This document shows positions 17,765 to 25,963 of a stretch of DNA of 64,000 bases, one piece after another (within the stretch, counting starts at the first letter, position 1; each line of letters begins with the position of its first letter). The stretch is taken from assembly GCF_003481825.1 (NCBI RefSeq), contig NZ_QULW01000011.1, forward strand, positions 1 through 64,000, written 5' to 3'. A model generated the notes under the pieces. That model had not been told where the DNA came from. It saw nothing but the letters and a program-made list of their open reading frames with translations, and made no database searches. A program made the translations under genes and the position numbers. Source of the DNA: Clostridium sp. OM02-18AC (lineage in GTDB: Bacteria > Bacillota > Clostridia > Lachnospirales > Lachnospiraceae).

Positions 17765-17800
17765 CAAAAAAACCGTCACACCCTGAAAATGTGACGGTTT
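17765..17800 (-). terminator. Terminator of the malic enzyme gene
   Basis: A perfect 10-bp stem (AACCGTCACA and TGTGACGGTT) is followed on the minus strand by a T-rich run, about 115 bases after the malic enzyme stop. Confidence 0.8.
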
Positions 17801-17912
17801 TAACAGATTCTTTGCAGAAGAAATTTCTTCTTATCTTATATAGCACTTATGAGATCTTTTTGATTCTCATTTTTTCGTGATTTCTATTTCGTACGAATGA
17901 AGTTCCAAACCA

Positions 17913-19100
17913 TTACTTTATCTCTTCATACGGAACCCGGTTGATGCCCTCTTCCACAGCAGCCTTTGCTACTGCATTCGCTACTGCCAGGGCAACTCTC
18001 TTGTCAAAGGAAGACGGAATCACATATTCTGCATTCAGTTCCTCCTCCGGAATGACGGAAGCAATCGCATGCGCTGCCGCGATCTTCATCTTCTCGGTAA
18101 TGTCTTTCGCACGTACTGCAAGAACGCCCTTGAAGAGTCCCGGGAATACCAGCACATTGTTGATCTGGTTCGGATAATCAGAACGTCCGGTACCAACTAC
18201 GGCTGCACCGCCTGCTTTTGCCTCATCCGGCATGATCTCCGGAACCGGGTTTGCCATGGCAAATACAATACCGTGGTTCATGGCAGCTACCATTTCTCTG
18301 GTCACCAGGTTCGGTCTGGACACACCAACAAAGATATCAGCGCCTTTTAAGGCATCAGCAAGTGTTCCATGCTCTTTATTCTTGTTGCTGATATGGGAGA
18401 TTTCTTCCTGACCAGAATTTAAGTTTGCATCGCCCTCACAGATAATACCGTGGATGTCACACATGATAATATTTCCAAAGCCCATTGCAATCAGCTGCTT
18501 ACCAATTGCCACACCAGCAGCACCAGCGCCATTGATGACAACACGGAGCTCGCCCATCTTCTTGCCGGTTACTTTCACTGCATTCAGAAGTGCAGCACCT
18601 ACTACGATAGCAGTACCATGCTGGTCATCGTGGAAGACCGGAATGTCACAGCGCTCTTTCAGCTTTTTCTCAATCTCAAAACAACGCGGAGCTGCAATAT
18701 CCTCCAGGTTGATGCCGCCAAAGCTCTTGGAGATCAGGGCAATGGTATTGACGATCGTATCCACATCCTTGGAATCCACGCACAGCGGAAATGCATCGAC
18801 ATCTGCAAAGGTCTTGAAAAGTGCGCATTTTCCTTCCATAACCGGCATACCTGCGGACGGTCCGATATCGCCCAGGCCCAGCACTGCGGTTCCGTCTGTG
18901 ATGACAGCAACCAGATTGCCTTTACGGGTATAATCGTAAGCCTTGTCCTCATCCTCTGCGATCAGCAGGCACGGCTCTGCCACGCCCGGGGTGTAGGCGA
19001 TGGACAGCTCCTCCGGAGTTGTAACCTTCGCACGGGAAATGACCTCAATTTTTCCCTTCCATTCTTTGTGTTTTTCAATTGCAAGCTGCTTCTTATCCAC
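17913..19100 (-). CDS. Malic enzyme (malate dehydrogenase, decarboxylating)
   Basis: A short-form 395-residue bacterial malic enzyme converting malate to pyruvate and CO2 with NAD(P)+. Typical motifs are SIAYTPGVAEPC, GDIGPSAGMPVMEGK, FHDDQHGTA and VINGAGAAGVAIGK (dinucleotide fold), then SRPNLVT and FAMANPVPEI. The start codon is GTG at 19100, seven bases after GGAGGA. It lies 173 bp downstream of citF on the same strand, but its base composition is that of the surrounding chromosome, not the island. It could carry C4 acids from the island onward to pyruvate. Confidence 0.92.
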   Translation of the reverse strand: MDKKQLAIEKHKEWKGKIEVISRAKVTTPEELSIAYTPGVAEPCLLIAEDEDKAYDYTRKGNLVAVITDGTAVLGLGDIGPSAGMPVMEGKCALFKTFADVDAFPLCVDSKDVDTIVNTIALISKSFGGINLEDIAAPRCFEIEKKLKERCDIPVFHDDQHGTAIVVGAALLNAVKVTGKKMGELRVVINGAGAAGVAIGKQLIAMGFGNIIMCDIHGIICEGDANLNSGQEEISHISNKNKEHGTLADALKGADIFVGVSRPNLVTREMVAAMNHGIVFAMANPVPEIMPDEAKAGGAAVVGTGRSDYPNQINNVLVFPGLFKGVLAVRAKDITEKMKIAAAHAIASVIPEEELNAEYVIPSSFDKRVALAVANAVAKAAVEEGINRVPYEEIK

Positions 19101-19273
19101 CAGTTTGTCCTCCTGTGTTTGTTAAATTTTCTACAATTACATTCATTTTCCCGGAACAGCTGTTATATTTCTGTCAGAATCCGTCATTCCGATTCTCGCA
19201 TACACGCCTGATGACGGGCTTTTGCCGACTTCTCTGCTGTTCTGGTTTCTGATGCATTACAGCTAGTTTTATT

Positions 19274-20698
19274 CTAATACAAACCGGAAAACGCGTCAAC
19301 TGCTGCGATTTCATCAATCTTCGTTCCATCGCGATAATAAACATCTGCTACTTTCTTTTCATGTTTTCTCACAGGAGCTGGTTTACCAGACATTCCTTCT
19401 GCTTTTTCTTTCAGTGCTCTAATATCAAAAACCGGAAGGCGGGCACTCGTAAAACGCTCAAGCAAGTCTTTTCTGTTCGGATTCACAGCAATTCCATACT
19501 GTGTCACTAATACATCTATGGTATCACCTGGTGTTGAAATGCATTGTACCCTTTCCCTGATCAGCGGGAGACGCGCCCGGATCAAAGGTGCCACGACCAT
19601 TGCCATTTTAGCTCCCTGCGCTGCATCACTATGTCCACCGCTTCCTCCCATAATAACACCTTTGGAATCTGTGTGTACATTCACATTAAACGAAGTATCT
19701 ACTTCCGTCGCACCAAGAATCGCCACATCCAAGCTATCTACCGTGCTGCTCTTTGCTGTAGGACTTGCATAATGAGAACAGGTAATTTCCCTATGATGAG
19801 GATTTGTTCTTAAGTCTTCCACTGCCTGCAGATCAAAACATTGCACATCCATCAGATTTTCAAACAATCCTTCATGCTGCATTTCTACCATATACCTCGT
19901 AATGCCGCCAGTGCAATAGCTGCCATGGATATTTTCTCTTTTCATGATTTCCCGCAAATAAGCGGCCGTTGCAAGAGAAGCTCCACCAGCTCCAGTCTGA
20001 AATCCAAAACCATTCTTTAAAAGTCCAGATGCAAAAATTGCCTGTGAAGCATAATCGGCAATCCGCAAAGCAACCGGATCTCTGGTTATGCTAGTTGTGC
20101 TAGATACAATTCCAGATGGATCACCAATGCAGTCAATTTTTACCACATAATCCACATATACTTCTGATACGGAAAAATCTGCCAACGGATAATCAACTAA
20201 ATTATCCGTGATCACGATTACTTTATCTGCATATTGGGCATCACAAAAAATATACCCCATAGAACCACAAGCAGCAGGTCCATACTTTCCGGTAAAATTC
20301 CCCATACAGTCTGCACTGGGTGCTGCAATAAATGCCACATCAATATGTGTCTTTCCCTGCTCCAGATCACTCGGTCGTGCTCCATGCGTACAAAATACTG
20401 CTGGTTTTTCTAATTTTCCTTCAGAAACAGCGCGACCAACATCTCCACCTATATAAGGCGAAATGATCTGCGTGATCACTCCATGTTCTATCTGTTTTAC
20501 GATTGGTGCATGTGCGTTATGAACCGAAGTTGCATTTAATGTCAGATCATGGAATCCCATATTTTCAAGGGTCTGACAAACCAGATTCATTACTTTATCG
20601 CCATTGCGTAAATGATGATGACAGGAAAAAGTCATTCCATCTTTCAAGCCAGATGCACGAATCGCTTCTTCCAGTGTTTCTATCATTTTTCCCTTCAT
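19274..20698 (-). CDS. citF: Citrate lyase alpha subunit (CoA-transferase type)
   Basis: In citrate lyase this subunit exchanges acetyl on the acyl carrier for the incoming tricarboxylate. It is 474 residues with the family's glycine-rich segments (IGGDVGRAVSEGKLEKP, FQTGAGGASLATA, IMGGSGGHSDAAQGAKM). The start at 20698 (MKGKMIETLEEA) has GGAGG upstream, two bases after the citE stop; an upstream in-frame ATG lies inside citE and is unlikely. It is somewhat shorter than the roughly 510-residue enterobacterial protein. A related activity, citramalate lyase, uses homologous subunits, so the substrate is open. Confidence 0.88.
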   Translation of the reverse strand: MKGKMIETLEEAIRASGLKDGMTFSCHHHLRNGDKVMNLVCQTLENMGFHDLTLNATSVHNAHAPIVKQIEHGVITQIISPYIGGDVGRAVSEGKLEKPAVFCTHGARPSDLEQGKTHIDVAFIAAPSADCMGNFTGKYGPAACGSMGYIFCDAQYADKVIVITDNLVDYPLADFSVSEVYVDYVVKIDCIGDPSGIVSSTTSITRDPVALRIADYASQAIFASGLLKNGFGFQTGAGGASLATAAYLREIMKRENIHGSYCTGGITRYMVEMQHEGLFENLMDVQCFDLQAVEDLRTNPHHREITCSHYASPTAKSSTVDSLDVAILGATEVDTSFNVNVHTDSKGVIMGGSGGHSDAAQGAKMAMVVAPLIRARLPLIRERVQCISTPGDTIDVLVTQYGIAVNPNRKDLLERFTSARLPVFDIRALKEKAEGMSGKPAPVRKHEKKVADVYYRDGTKIDEIAAVDAFSGLY

Positions 20699-20699
20699 C

Positions 20700-21590
20700 T
20701 TATCTTCCTCCGCCTTCACTAAAGCCACTTCCATAAATTGCTTCCGCAGCTTCCAGCACCAGTCTTGCACGTGCCACAATCGGTGCATCAATCATTTTTC
20801 CATTTAATGAAACTGCTCCTTTACCTTGACGCTTTGCCTCTTCCAACGCTTCAAAAACATCCTGTGCATGGCGGATTTCCAGTTCTGATGGACTAAAAAC
20901 GCGATTTACTATTTCTACATGGCGTGGAGAAATTACTGCTTTCCCAGTGAAACCAAGACTTTTTGCAAACATTGCGTCAGCCTCAAGACCTTCCAGATCA
21001 TCTACTGCCGTAAACGGAGTATCGTATGCTTCAATTCCAGCTGCGCGTGCCGCACAAACAAGCCTGGATCGACTATAAAAAATTTCATCTCCTTTTTTTG
21101 TTCGTTTGCAGCGAAGATCTGCCGTAAGATCTTCTGCTCCAAGATATAATGCCTCCATGCGCGGATCGGCTGTAGCAATCTGGTATGCATTTTCAATTCC
21201 CAATGTCGTTTCCAGCAATGGGATTAACCGGATCCCACCAATGGGCAATCCATTTTTTCCCTCCACCTCTGCCATTTTAGCTGACAGTGTTTTTATATAA
21301 TCTGCACCGCTCACTTTTGTCGGCATGATCATATCTGGTTTCAATGGCACGATCGTCTCAACATCTTTTTCCCAATAAGGAGTGTCTAATGCATTGATAC
21401 GCACGATCACTTCACATCCTTCAAAATTTCCATTTTTCAGGACGTTGCGTACCAAGATCCGCGCTGCATCTTTTTGTTCTGGCGAAACTGCATCTTCCAA
21501 GTCAAAAATAATACTGTCCGCCCCCAGTACTGCTCCGTTTAATACCATATTCGGGGAATTTCCTGGCAAAAACAACATTGTCCGTCTCAT
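20700..21590 (-). CDS. citE: Citrate lyase beta subunit (aldolase type)
   Basis: A 296-residue TIM-barrel lyase of the HpcH/HpaI family that cleaves the acyl-carrier-bound substrate. Visible family features are RRTMLFLPGNSPNM, FDLEDAVSPEQKDAAR, VIVRINALDTPYW and ALYLGAEDLTADL. It overlaps citD by four bases and is followed two bases later by citF. Products would be acetyl-carrier plus oxaloacetate (citrate) or pyruvate (citramalate). Confidence 0.92.
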   Translation of the reverse strand: MRRTMLFLPGNSPNMVLNGAVLGADSIIFDLEDAVSPEQKDAARILVRNVLKNGNFEGCEVIVRINALDTPYWEKDVETIVPLKPDMIMPTKVSGADYIKTLSAKMAEVEGKNGLPIGGIRLIPLLETTLGIENAYQIATADPRMEALYLGAEDLTADLRCKRTKKGDEIFYSRSRLVCAARAAGIEAYDTPFTAVDDLEGLEADAMFAKSLGFTGKAVISPRHVEIVNRVFSPSELEIRHAQDVFEALEEAKRQGKGAVSLNGKMIDAPIVARARLVLEAAEAIYGSGFSEGGGR

Positions 21591-21859
21591 GCTTCCACCT
21601 CCCCACTGCGTAATACTGCCGTTTCAACCCGCGCACTAAGTACACAGTCTAATGCTCCATGATCTACCACTTTTATATAAATATCCTCAACCCCCAGATC
21701 ATCGAGCATCTTTTTTATCACATGCTCCATTTGATCTCCATATTCTGCTTTTACCACTGACTGGAGTTCAATCTCACGCCCATTCTTACTGGGTTCAACA
21801 AAAACCATTGCATCGCTGGATTCCATGGTTCCAGCCACAGCATTTTTTATAATTTTCAT
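21587..21859 (-). CDS. citD: Citrate lyase acyl carrier protein (gamma subunit)
   Basis: A 90-residue carrier protein. S14 in the motif AGTMESSD is the site that receives the triphosphoribosyl-dephospho-CoA arm in citrate lyases. None of the genes that make and attach this arm or acetylate it (citC, citG, citX) is in the window; activation must come from elsewhere in the genome. Confidence 0.92.
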   Translation of the reverse strand: MKIIKNAVAGTMESSDAMVFVEPSKNGREIELQSVVKAEYGDQMEHVIKKMLDDLGVEDIYIKVVDHGALDCVLSARVETAVLRSGEVEA

Positions 21860-21880
21860 ACGGAACCTCTTCTGAACAGT

Positions 21881-22501
21881 CTACTGCACTTCTATTTTCT
21901 GATAATCTTTGACACTTTCTATGATCGGCTTTTCACATGCTTCCTTTTGAGATGCATAATAAGCCTTATTATCGAGAAACAGGTTATTTCCTTCTGTATC
22001 GATAGAAACAATCAGCGGCCCAAACTCTTTGACCTTCATAACCCAAAGGCACTCCGGCATTCCGAGTTCTCTCCAATATACATCTTCAATCTCTTCAACC
22101 ATGGTAGCTGCAAGAACTGCACATCCACCAGGGAACACACAGTGGATCGCGTTTAATTCCTTACATGCCTTTGCTGTTTTTTCACCCATTCCGCCTTTAC
22201 CAACCATGATTCTTACGCCGGTCTCTTTTATAAATTCTGCAGCGTCTGCCTCCATACGGATAGAAGATGTTGGACCTATCGAGATCATTTCATTATGTTC
22301 CGGACTTTCCTTAATAATGGGACCTGCATGAAAGATTGCAATATTTTTAAAGTCAACCGGACATTTCATATGTTCATGTACTACCCGGTGATGCACATCA
22401 TCTCTTCCAGTTACCAGACAGCCTGTCAGATAAATGATATCTCCAATTCTAAGATCTTTAATGTCTTCTGCTGTAACTGGTGTTGTCAGGATTTTCTTCA
22501 T
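21881..22501 (-). CDS. ttdB: L(+)-tartrate dehydratase beta subunit (class I fumarase family)
   Basis: The 206-residue small subunit of a two-component, [4Fe-4S] hydro-lyase. The start MKKILTTPVTAEDIKDLRIGD and the block VEEIEDVYWRELGMPECLW...VKEFGPLIVSID closely resemble remembered E. coli TtdB, including KGGMG and PGGCAVLAAT. The expected reaction is L-tartrate to oxaloacetate, but fumarase and mesaconase activities occur in the same fold. It overlaps the alpha gene by four bases (ATGA). Confidence 0.85.
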   Translation of the reverse strand: MKKILTTPVTAEDIKDLRIGDIIYLTGCLVTGRDDVHHRVVHEHMKCPVDFKNIAIFHAGPIIKESPEHNEMISIGPTSSIRMEADAAEFIKETGVRIMVGKGGMGEKTAKACKELNAIHCVFPGGCAVLAATMVEEIEDVYWRELGMPECLWVMKVKEFGPLIVSIDTEGNNLFLDNKAYYASQKEACEKPIIESVKDYQKIEVQ

Positions 22502-23397
22502 AAGGTCACCCCCTTGTGGCTTAAAATTTCATAGGACATATCATTTTTAAAACGAATCACACTGCGGCGATGTGCATAACATGCCACATTTACACCAACT
22601 GCAATTGTTGCCGTATGCCGCGCACTGGATTCAATATGGACTTCCATTGCTGCATGCTTTCCTCGAAGCCCTTGTGCGCCAATCCCCAGTTTATTTAATC
22701 CTTCTAAAAGATCCTCTTCCAGTTTTGCTCCCTTTGGATGCGGATGATGTGTTCCTAACGGCCGAAGATATGCTTTTTTCGAAAGCATGGCTGCATTTTC
22801 CATATTATGCCCCAGTCCTACTCCTACAATCAATGGCGGACACGCATTAATGCCAAGATCCGATACCGTATCAAACACATATTTTACAATTGCAGCATAA
22901 CCATCCGATGGTTTGAATACCTGACTGCGTCCAGGAAGACAGCACCCCCCTCCTGCAAAGTAGCAGATAATCTCCATTTCATCACCACCAGGTTCAATAT
23001 CCCAATGGATCCAAGGCATTCTTTCTCCTGTATTATCTTCTGTATTTCTCTCCTCAAAATAATTTACTGTATTCTGACGTAACGGTACACTATAAGTTGC
23101 ACGATGTGTTGCTTCACGCAAAGCATCTTCCACCATATCCATATGTTTAAACTCACTGCCAACAGTAATATAGAAATGAAGCAATCCGGTATCTTGGCAG
23201 CACGGTCTGTCCAGTTCCTCTGCCTTTTTCAAATTAGTAAAATACGCATCATATAAAACTTTCTGAATCGGATCGTCTTCCGTTTCCCTCAATGCTTTTA
23301 ATTTTTCGTATACATCATCCGGAAGCCTTTTACAGCTCATAGCCATAAATTTTTCCATAATTTCTATAAACTGCTCTTTTGTCTTGTTGTCCGTCAT
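22498..23397 (-). CDS. ttdA: L(+)-tartrate dehydratase alpha subunit (class I fumarase family)
   Basis: The 299-residue iron-sulfur subunit. Cysteines likely to hold the [4Fe-4S] cluster are in RPCCQDTG, NACPPLIVGVG and AGGGCCLPGRS. The patterns PWIHWDIEP, PSDGYAAIVKYVFD and HIESSARH...YAHRR match remembered TtdA better than generic fumarase. Together with ttdB it would dehydrate tartrate or a related 2-hydroxydicarboxylate. It follows the transporter gene by 23 bases in the same operon. Confidence 0.85.
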   Translation of the reverse strand: MTDNKTKEQFIEIMEKFMAMSCKRLPDDVYEKLKALRETEDDPIQKVLYDAYFTNLKKAEELDRPCCQDTGLLHFYITVGSEFKHMDMVEDALREATHRATYSVPLRQNTVNYFEERNTEDNTGERMPWIHWDIEPGGDEMEIICYFAGGGCCLPGRSQVFKPSDGYAAIVKYVFDTVSDLGINACPPLIVGVGLGHNMENAAMLSKKAYLRPLGTHHPHPKGAKLEEDLLEGLNKLGIGAQGLRGKHAAMEVHIESSARHTATIAVGVNVACYAHRRSVIRFKNDMSYEILSHKGVTL

Positions 23398-23420
23398 TTA
23401 TCAATACCTCCTCTCACCTT

Positions 23421-24725
23421 TTACAATCCTGCACCAATGATCAATGGCAAAATACTTGCCAACAAAATAATGATCGCACCACCAATACGAGATGATATCT
23501 GTGCAAATGGCATGAGTTCCATTCTATTCGCTGCACCTAATGTTGCAATATCTCCGCTACCGCCCATATTTGCCATGCAGAGACCTGCTGTGATTGCAGA
23601 TTCAATCGGATAAAATCCAAGAAGTTTTCCAACAAACCAAGATCCTACAATTGCTCCAATTACTGTAAGTAATGTCAAAATAAGATAAATCGCACTCATG
23701 TTGGCAATTACAACACCAAGATCCGTATATACATAACCGATTGCAAAATATACTGCTGGTCCTGCACCTACCTTCATCATGAATTTATACCACTGACTTA
23801 AATCTGCCTGCAGATCTTCCGGTATAATATCGAAAATCTTGCATACTGCACATGCAATAATCGTCCATGCATAATAATGAATACCAGGCACTGCCTTTGC
23901 CAGTAGCCTTCCAATCAAGAAATAGCATCCAGTGATCACAAATCCTCGTCCGAGTGCTTCAATGGTGATCGGATCATTATCAAAATTTCTTTCCTGTAGT
24001 GTAAAGCCTTTCATTAACACACCGTTTCCCGTCGTGCTCGGGAATTTTTTACCTACACTATTCAATACACCAGCTGCAATAACTGCCAATGCATTACCAA
24101 TAACAACTGCAGGCATTAAAAGTGACAGATAATACTCACTTCCCTGGCTCATAAGGTTTCCATATGTTTCAGATGTAGGTACAGCGCCTGCACTGGTGCC
24201 ACCACCCATGATCGGCAAAGATACAAACAAAATTGCCTGACGCCATCCATAGCCAGAAATTGCTCCTGCAATTCCTGTTAACGTAAATGCTGCAACAATA
24301 CCACCAATAACAGGGAGAAAATAACGGATACCTGCTTTGATCAATAATTTTCGATCCATTGTAAGAATACTTCCGCAGATCAATCCAGCCACAACCCAGC
24401 CGATATAATCCATATCCTTTACAAATGAAGTAAGCATCTTGGTCGTACCCTCTGGAAGAATTCCCAGATAAGCAATGATCGCTGCTCCAAAAATTGCAAC
24501 AAATCCGCCACCACCAAGATAAGTCTTTACAAAAGGTGTATTATCACCGATCTTGACCAGTAACAGTCCCAAAATGGAACACAATGTAAATCCCCCCAAA
24601 AATCCAGGCGCATTCACATTAAAGAACTGCCCTACGATCACCAGTACCAACATGATTGCAAAATACCCTGCCGGAATATATCCGAACATACACGTTTGCC
24701 AAAATGATTTTTTATTTTCGCTCAT
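23421..24725 (-). CDS. 2-hydroxycarboxylate transporter (CitS/CimH family)
   Basis: A 434-residue membrane carrier with about eleven hydrophobic segments. The two reentrant-loop motifs of the 2HCT family are seen as GGGTSAGAVP (about 174-183) and NMGGSGD (about 386-392), plus the conserved C-terminal arginine in ISSRIGG (R413), which binds the substrate carboxylate in CitS-type proteins. Known members take up citrate, malate or citramalate, often with Na+. The start at 24725 (MSENKKSF) was chosen over an in-frame ATG 93 bases upstream that lies in the promoter region. First gene of the lyase operon. Confidence 0.88.
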   Translation of the reverse strand: MSENKKSFWQTCMFGYIPAGYFAIMLVLVIVGQFFNVNAPGFLGGFTLCSILGLLLVKIGDNTPFVKTYLGGGGFVAIFGAAIIAYLGILPEGTTKMLTSFVKDMDYIGWVVAGLICGSILTMDRKLLIKAGIRYFLPVIGGIVAAFTLTGIAGAISGYGWRQAILFVSLPIMGGGTSAGAVPTSETYGNLMSQGSEYYLSLLMPAVVIGNALAVIAAGVLNSVGKKFPSTTGNGVLMKGFTLQERNFDNDPITIEALGRGFVITGCYFLIGRLLAKAVPGIHYYAWTIIACAVCKIFDIIPEDLQADLSQWYKFMMKVGAGPAVYFAIGYVYTDLGVVIANMSAIYLILTLLTVIGAIVGSWFVGKLLGFYPIESAITAGLCMANMGGSGDIATLGAANRMELMPFAQISSRIGGAIIILLASILPLIIGAGL

Positions 24726-24806
24726 AATGTAATCCCCTTTTTTGATAAGAAACAAAACATATTTGCAATTTGTTTTTGTGGATAACGTCCGGCAACGCCC
24801 CACTAT

Positions 24807-24817
24807 TGGTCTGACCA
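24807..24817. promoter_or_regulatory. FadR-type operator in the transporter promoter region
   Basis: TGGTCTGACCA is a perfect palindrome matching the TGGT-N3-ACCA pattern of FadR-subfamily GntR regulators. It lies just after the -10 of the minus-strand promoter, about 80 bp before the transporter start, a position suited to repression by the adjacent GntR protein. Confidence 0.65.
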
Positions 24818-24829
24818 CATTGTATTTTC

Positions 24830-24858
24830 AAGATACCTCATTCCGTTTCACTTGTCAA
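24830..24858 (-). promoter_or_regulatory. Promoter of the transporter-tartrate dehydratase-citrate lyase operon
   Basis: On the minus strand TTGACA (24853-24858) and TATCTT (24830-24835) are 17 bp apart. The operator-like palindrome at 24807-24817 falls near the expected start of transcription. Confidence 0.65.
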
Positions 24859-24874
24859 TACCATTTTTTTAAAA

Positions 24875-24887
24875 TTGATCATACCAA
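24875..24887. promoter_or_regulatory. Second operator-like site between the divergent arms
   Basis: TTGATCATACCAA differs by two bases from the palindrome TTGGTCGTACCAA found before the larA-like gene. It lies just upstream of the -35 of the transporter promoter, between it and the gntR promoter. Confidence 0.45.
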
Positions 24888-24938
24888 AATTCTTTTCTGT
24901 TTCTCTTCATGTTTTTATTTCTTATAATCCAGTTTTCT

Positions 24939-24967
24939 TTGCAAATGCATTTTCCATATGTTATACT
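24939..24967 (+). promoter_or_regulatory. Promoter of the gntR gene
   Basis: TTGCAA (24939-24944) and TATACT (24962-24967) are 17 bp apart, 35 bp before the gntR start codon. It is divergent from the transporter promoter. Confidence 0.65.
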
Positions 24968-25002
24968 GATCTTATAACGAATAACAGGAAAGAGGAATCC
25001 CA

Positions 25003-25731
25003 ATGTCAGCTACCGGTCAAAAAGTCTTGATTTATGAACAGACAGTTCAAAACATTTTAAAACTTGTAAAAGAAAGGAATCTAACCACCGGAGATAAACT
25101 TCCACCAGAGCGAGAACTTGCCGCTTTGTTAGGAGTGAGTCGCAGTTGTGTCCGTGAAGCCCTTCAAATACTGGCCGCTAATGATTATTTAAAAATAAAA
25201 CGCAGCAGTGGTATTTATATTAATCTCCCAGAAATTCCAGCCGACATTTCATCTCTCAAAAGCGTTGAAGATAAGCTCAATCTTCAGGATATACAAAAGC
25301 TTCTGGAAACACGAATTCTTCTGGAAACATATGCAATCAAACAAACTGCTATGATAATTACAGAAGAACAACTTCAACAACTCTATGACATTGAAAATGA
25401 AGCATATCAAAGCATGATAGATGCGTCTCAAAAAGGAGGCAAACCATTCGGACACCCAAGTATTGTTCTGGAACATATGTTGGTTCAAATTCAGTCCAAC
25501 CAATATATCACCGATTTTCACCGACGTATCTGTACCATCTGGCGCGAATACCTTGATAACAATGAGTTTGTTACCATGCCACCAGCCAAACGCCATCGCG
25601 ATCATCTTGCAATTTTAAGAGCAGTAAGCGAAAACAATCCTTCACGAATCGAACGGTATGTTTCCATGCATTTACGTGACACCTATGACAGTATCTCTCT
25701 CCTAATCAACGAAATCGACTCAAAGCAATAA
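25003..25731 (+). CDS. GntR-family regulator, FadR subfamily
   Basis: A 242-residue repressor. The N-terminal winged helix reads LPPERELAALLGVSRSCVREALQIL (recognition helix around SRSCVREAL), and the C-terminal two-thirds is an all-helical FCD ligand-binding domain, with helices rich in Glu and His (LLETRILLETYAI, EHMLVQIQSN, HLAILRAVSENN). It separates the two divergent arms of the hydroxy-acid island and TGGT-N3-ACCA sites flank it on both sides, so it most likely controls both arms in response to a pathway acid. Confidence 0.9.
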   Translation: MSATGQKVLIYEQTVQNILKLVKERNLTTGDKLPPERELAALLGVSRSCVREALQILAANDYLKIKRSSGIYINLPEIPADISSLKSVEDKLNLQDIQKLLETRILLETYAIKQTAMIITEEQLQQLYDIENEAYQSMIDASQKGGKPFGHPSIVLEHMLVQIQSNQYITDFHRRICTIWREYLDNNEFVTMPPAKRHRDHLAILRAVSENNPSRIERYVSMHLRDTYDSISLLINEIDSKQ

Positions 25732-25745
25732 TTCTTTTTAATAAA

Positions 25746-25774
25746 TTGGTATTACCTATTTTACTATTTAGTAT
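25746..25774 (+). promoter_or_regulatory. Promoter of the larA-like operon
   Basis: TTGGTA (25746-25751) and TAGTAT (25769-25774) are 17 bp apart. The -35 lies inside an imperfect operator (TTGGTATTACCTA, 25746-25758). The 175-bp leader to the first gene shows no recognised riboswitch. Confidence 0.55.
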
Positions 25775-25776
25775 TT

Positions 25777-25789
25777 TTGGTCGTACCAA
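25777..25789. promoter_or_regulatory. GntR operator before the larA-like operon
   Basis: TTGGTCGTACCAA is a perfect 13-bp palindrome (TTGGT-CGT-ACCAA) starting three bases after the -10. It shares the TGGT...ACCA core with the site at 24807-24817, pointing to one regulator for both arms. Confidence 0.65.
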
Positions 25790-25963
25790 TTTATTTATTT
25801 TTTACAATTTTTCACGTGTTATTTCGGTATTTCTGCCCGTTTACTTTTCTCGATTCTTCCCTCATAATAAAGGACAAGAAACTTTCTGTTTCCAGTACAG
25901 ACCCGGCAGTCTGTGCGATTCCGGCATGTAACCATTCACAATGTGTAAAAAAGGAATCCATTT

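Noticed and set aside
22498..23397. Plain fumarase as the name of the TtdA-like subunit
   Set aside because: Length and several sequence blocks follow tartrate dehydratase more closely, and the transporter and lyase context favours another hydroxy acid; fumarase or mesaconase activity is kept as an alternative.
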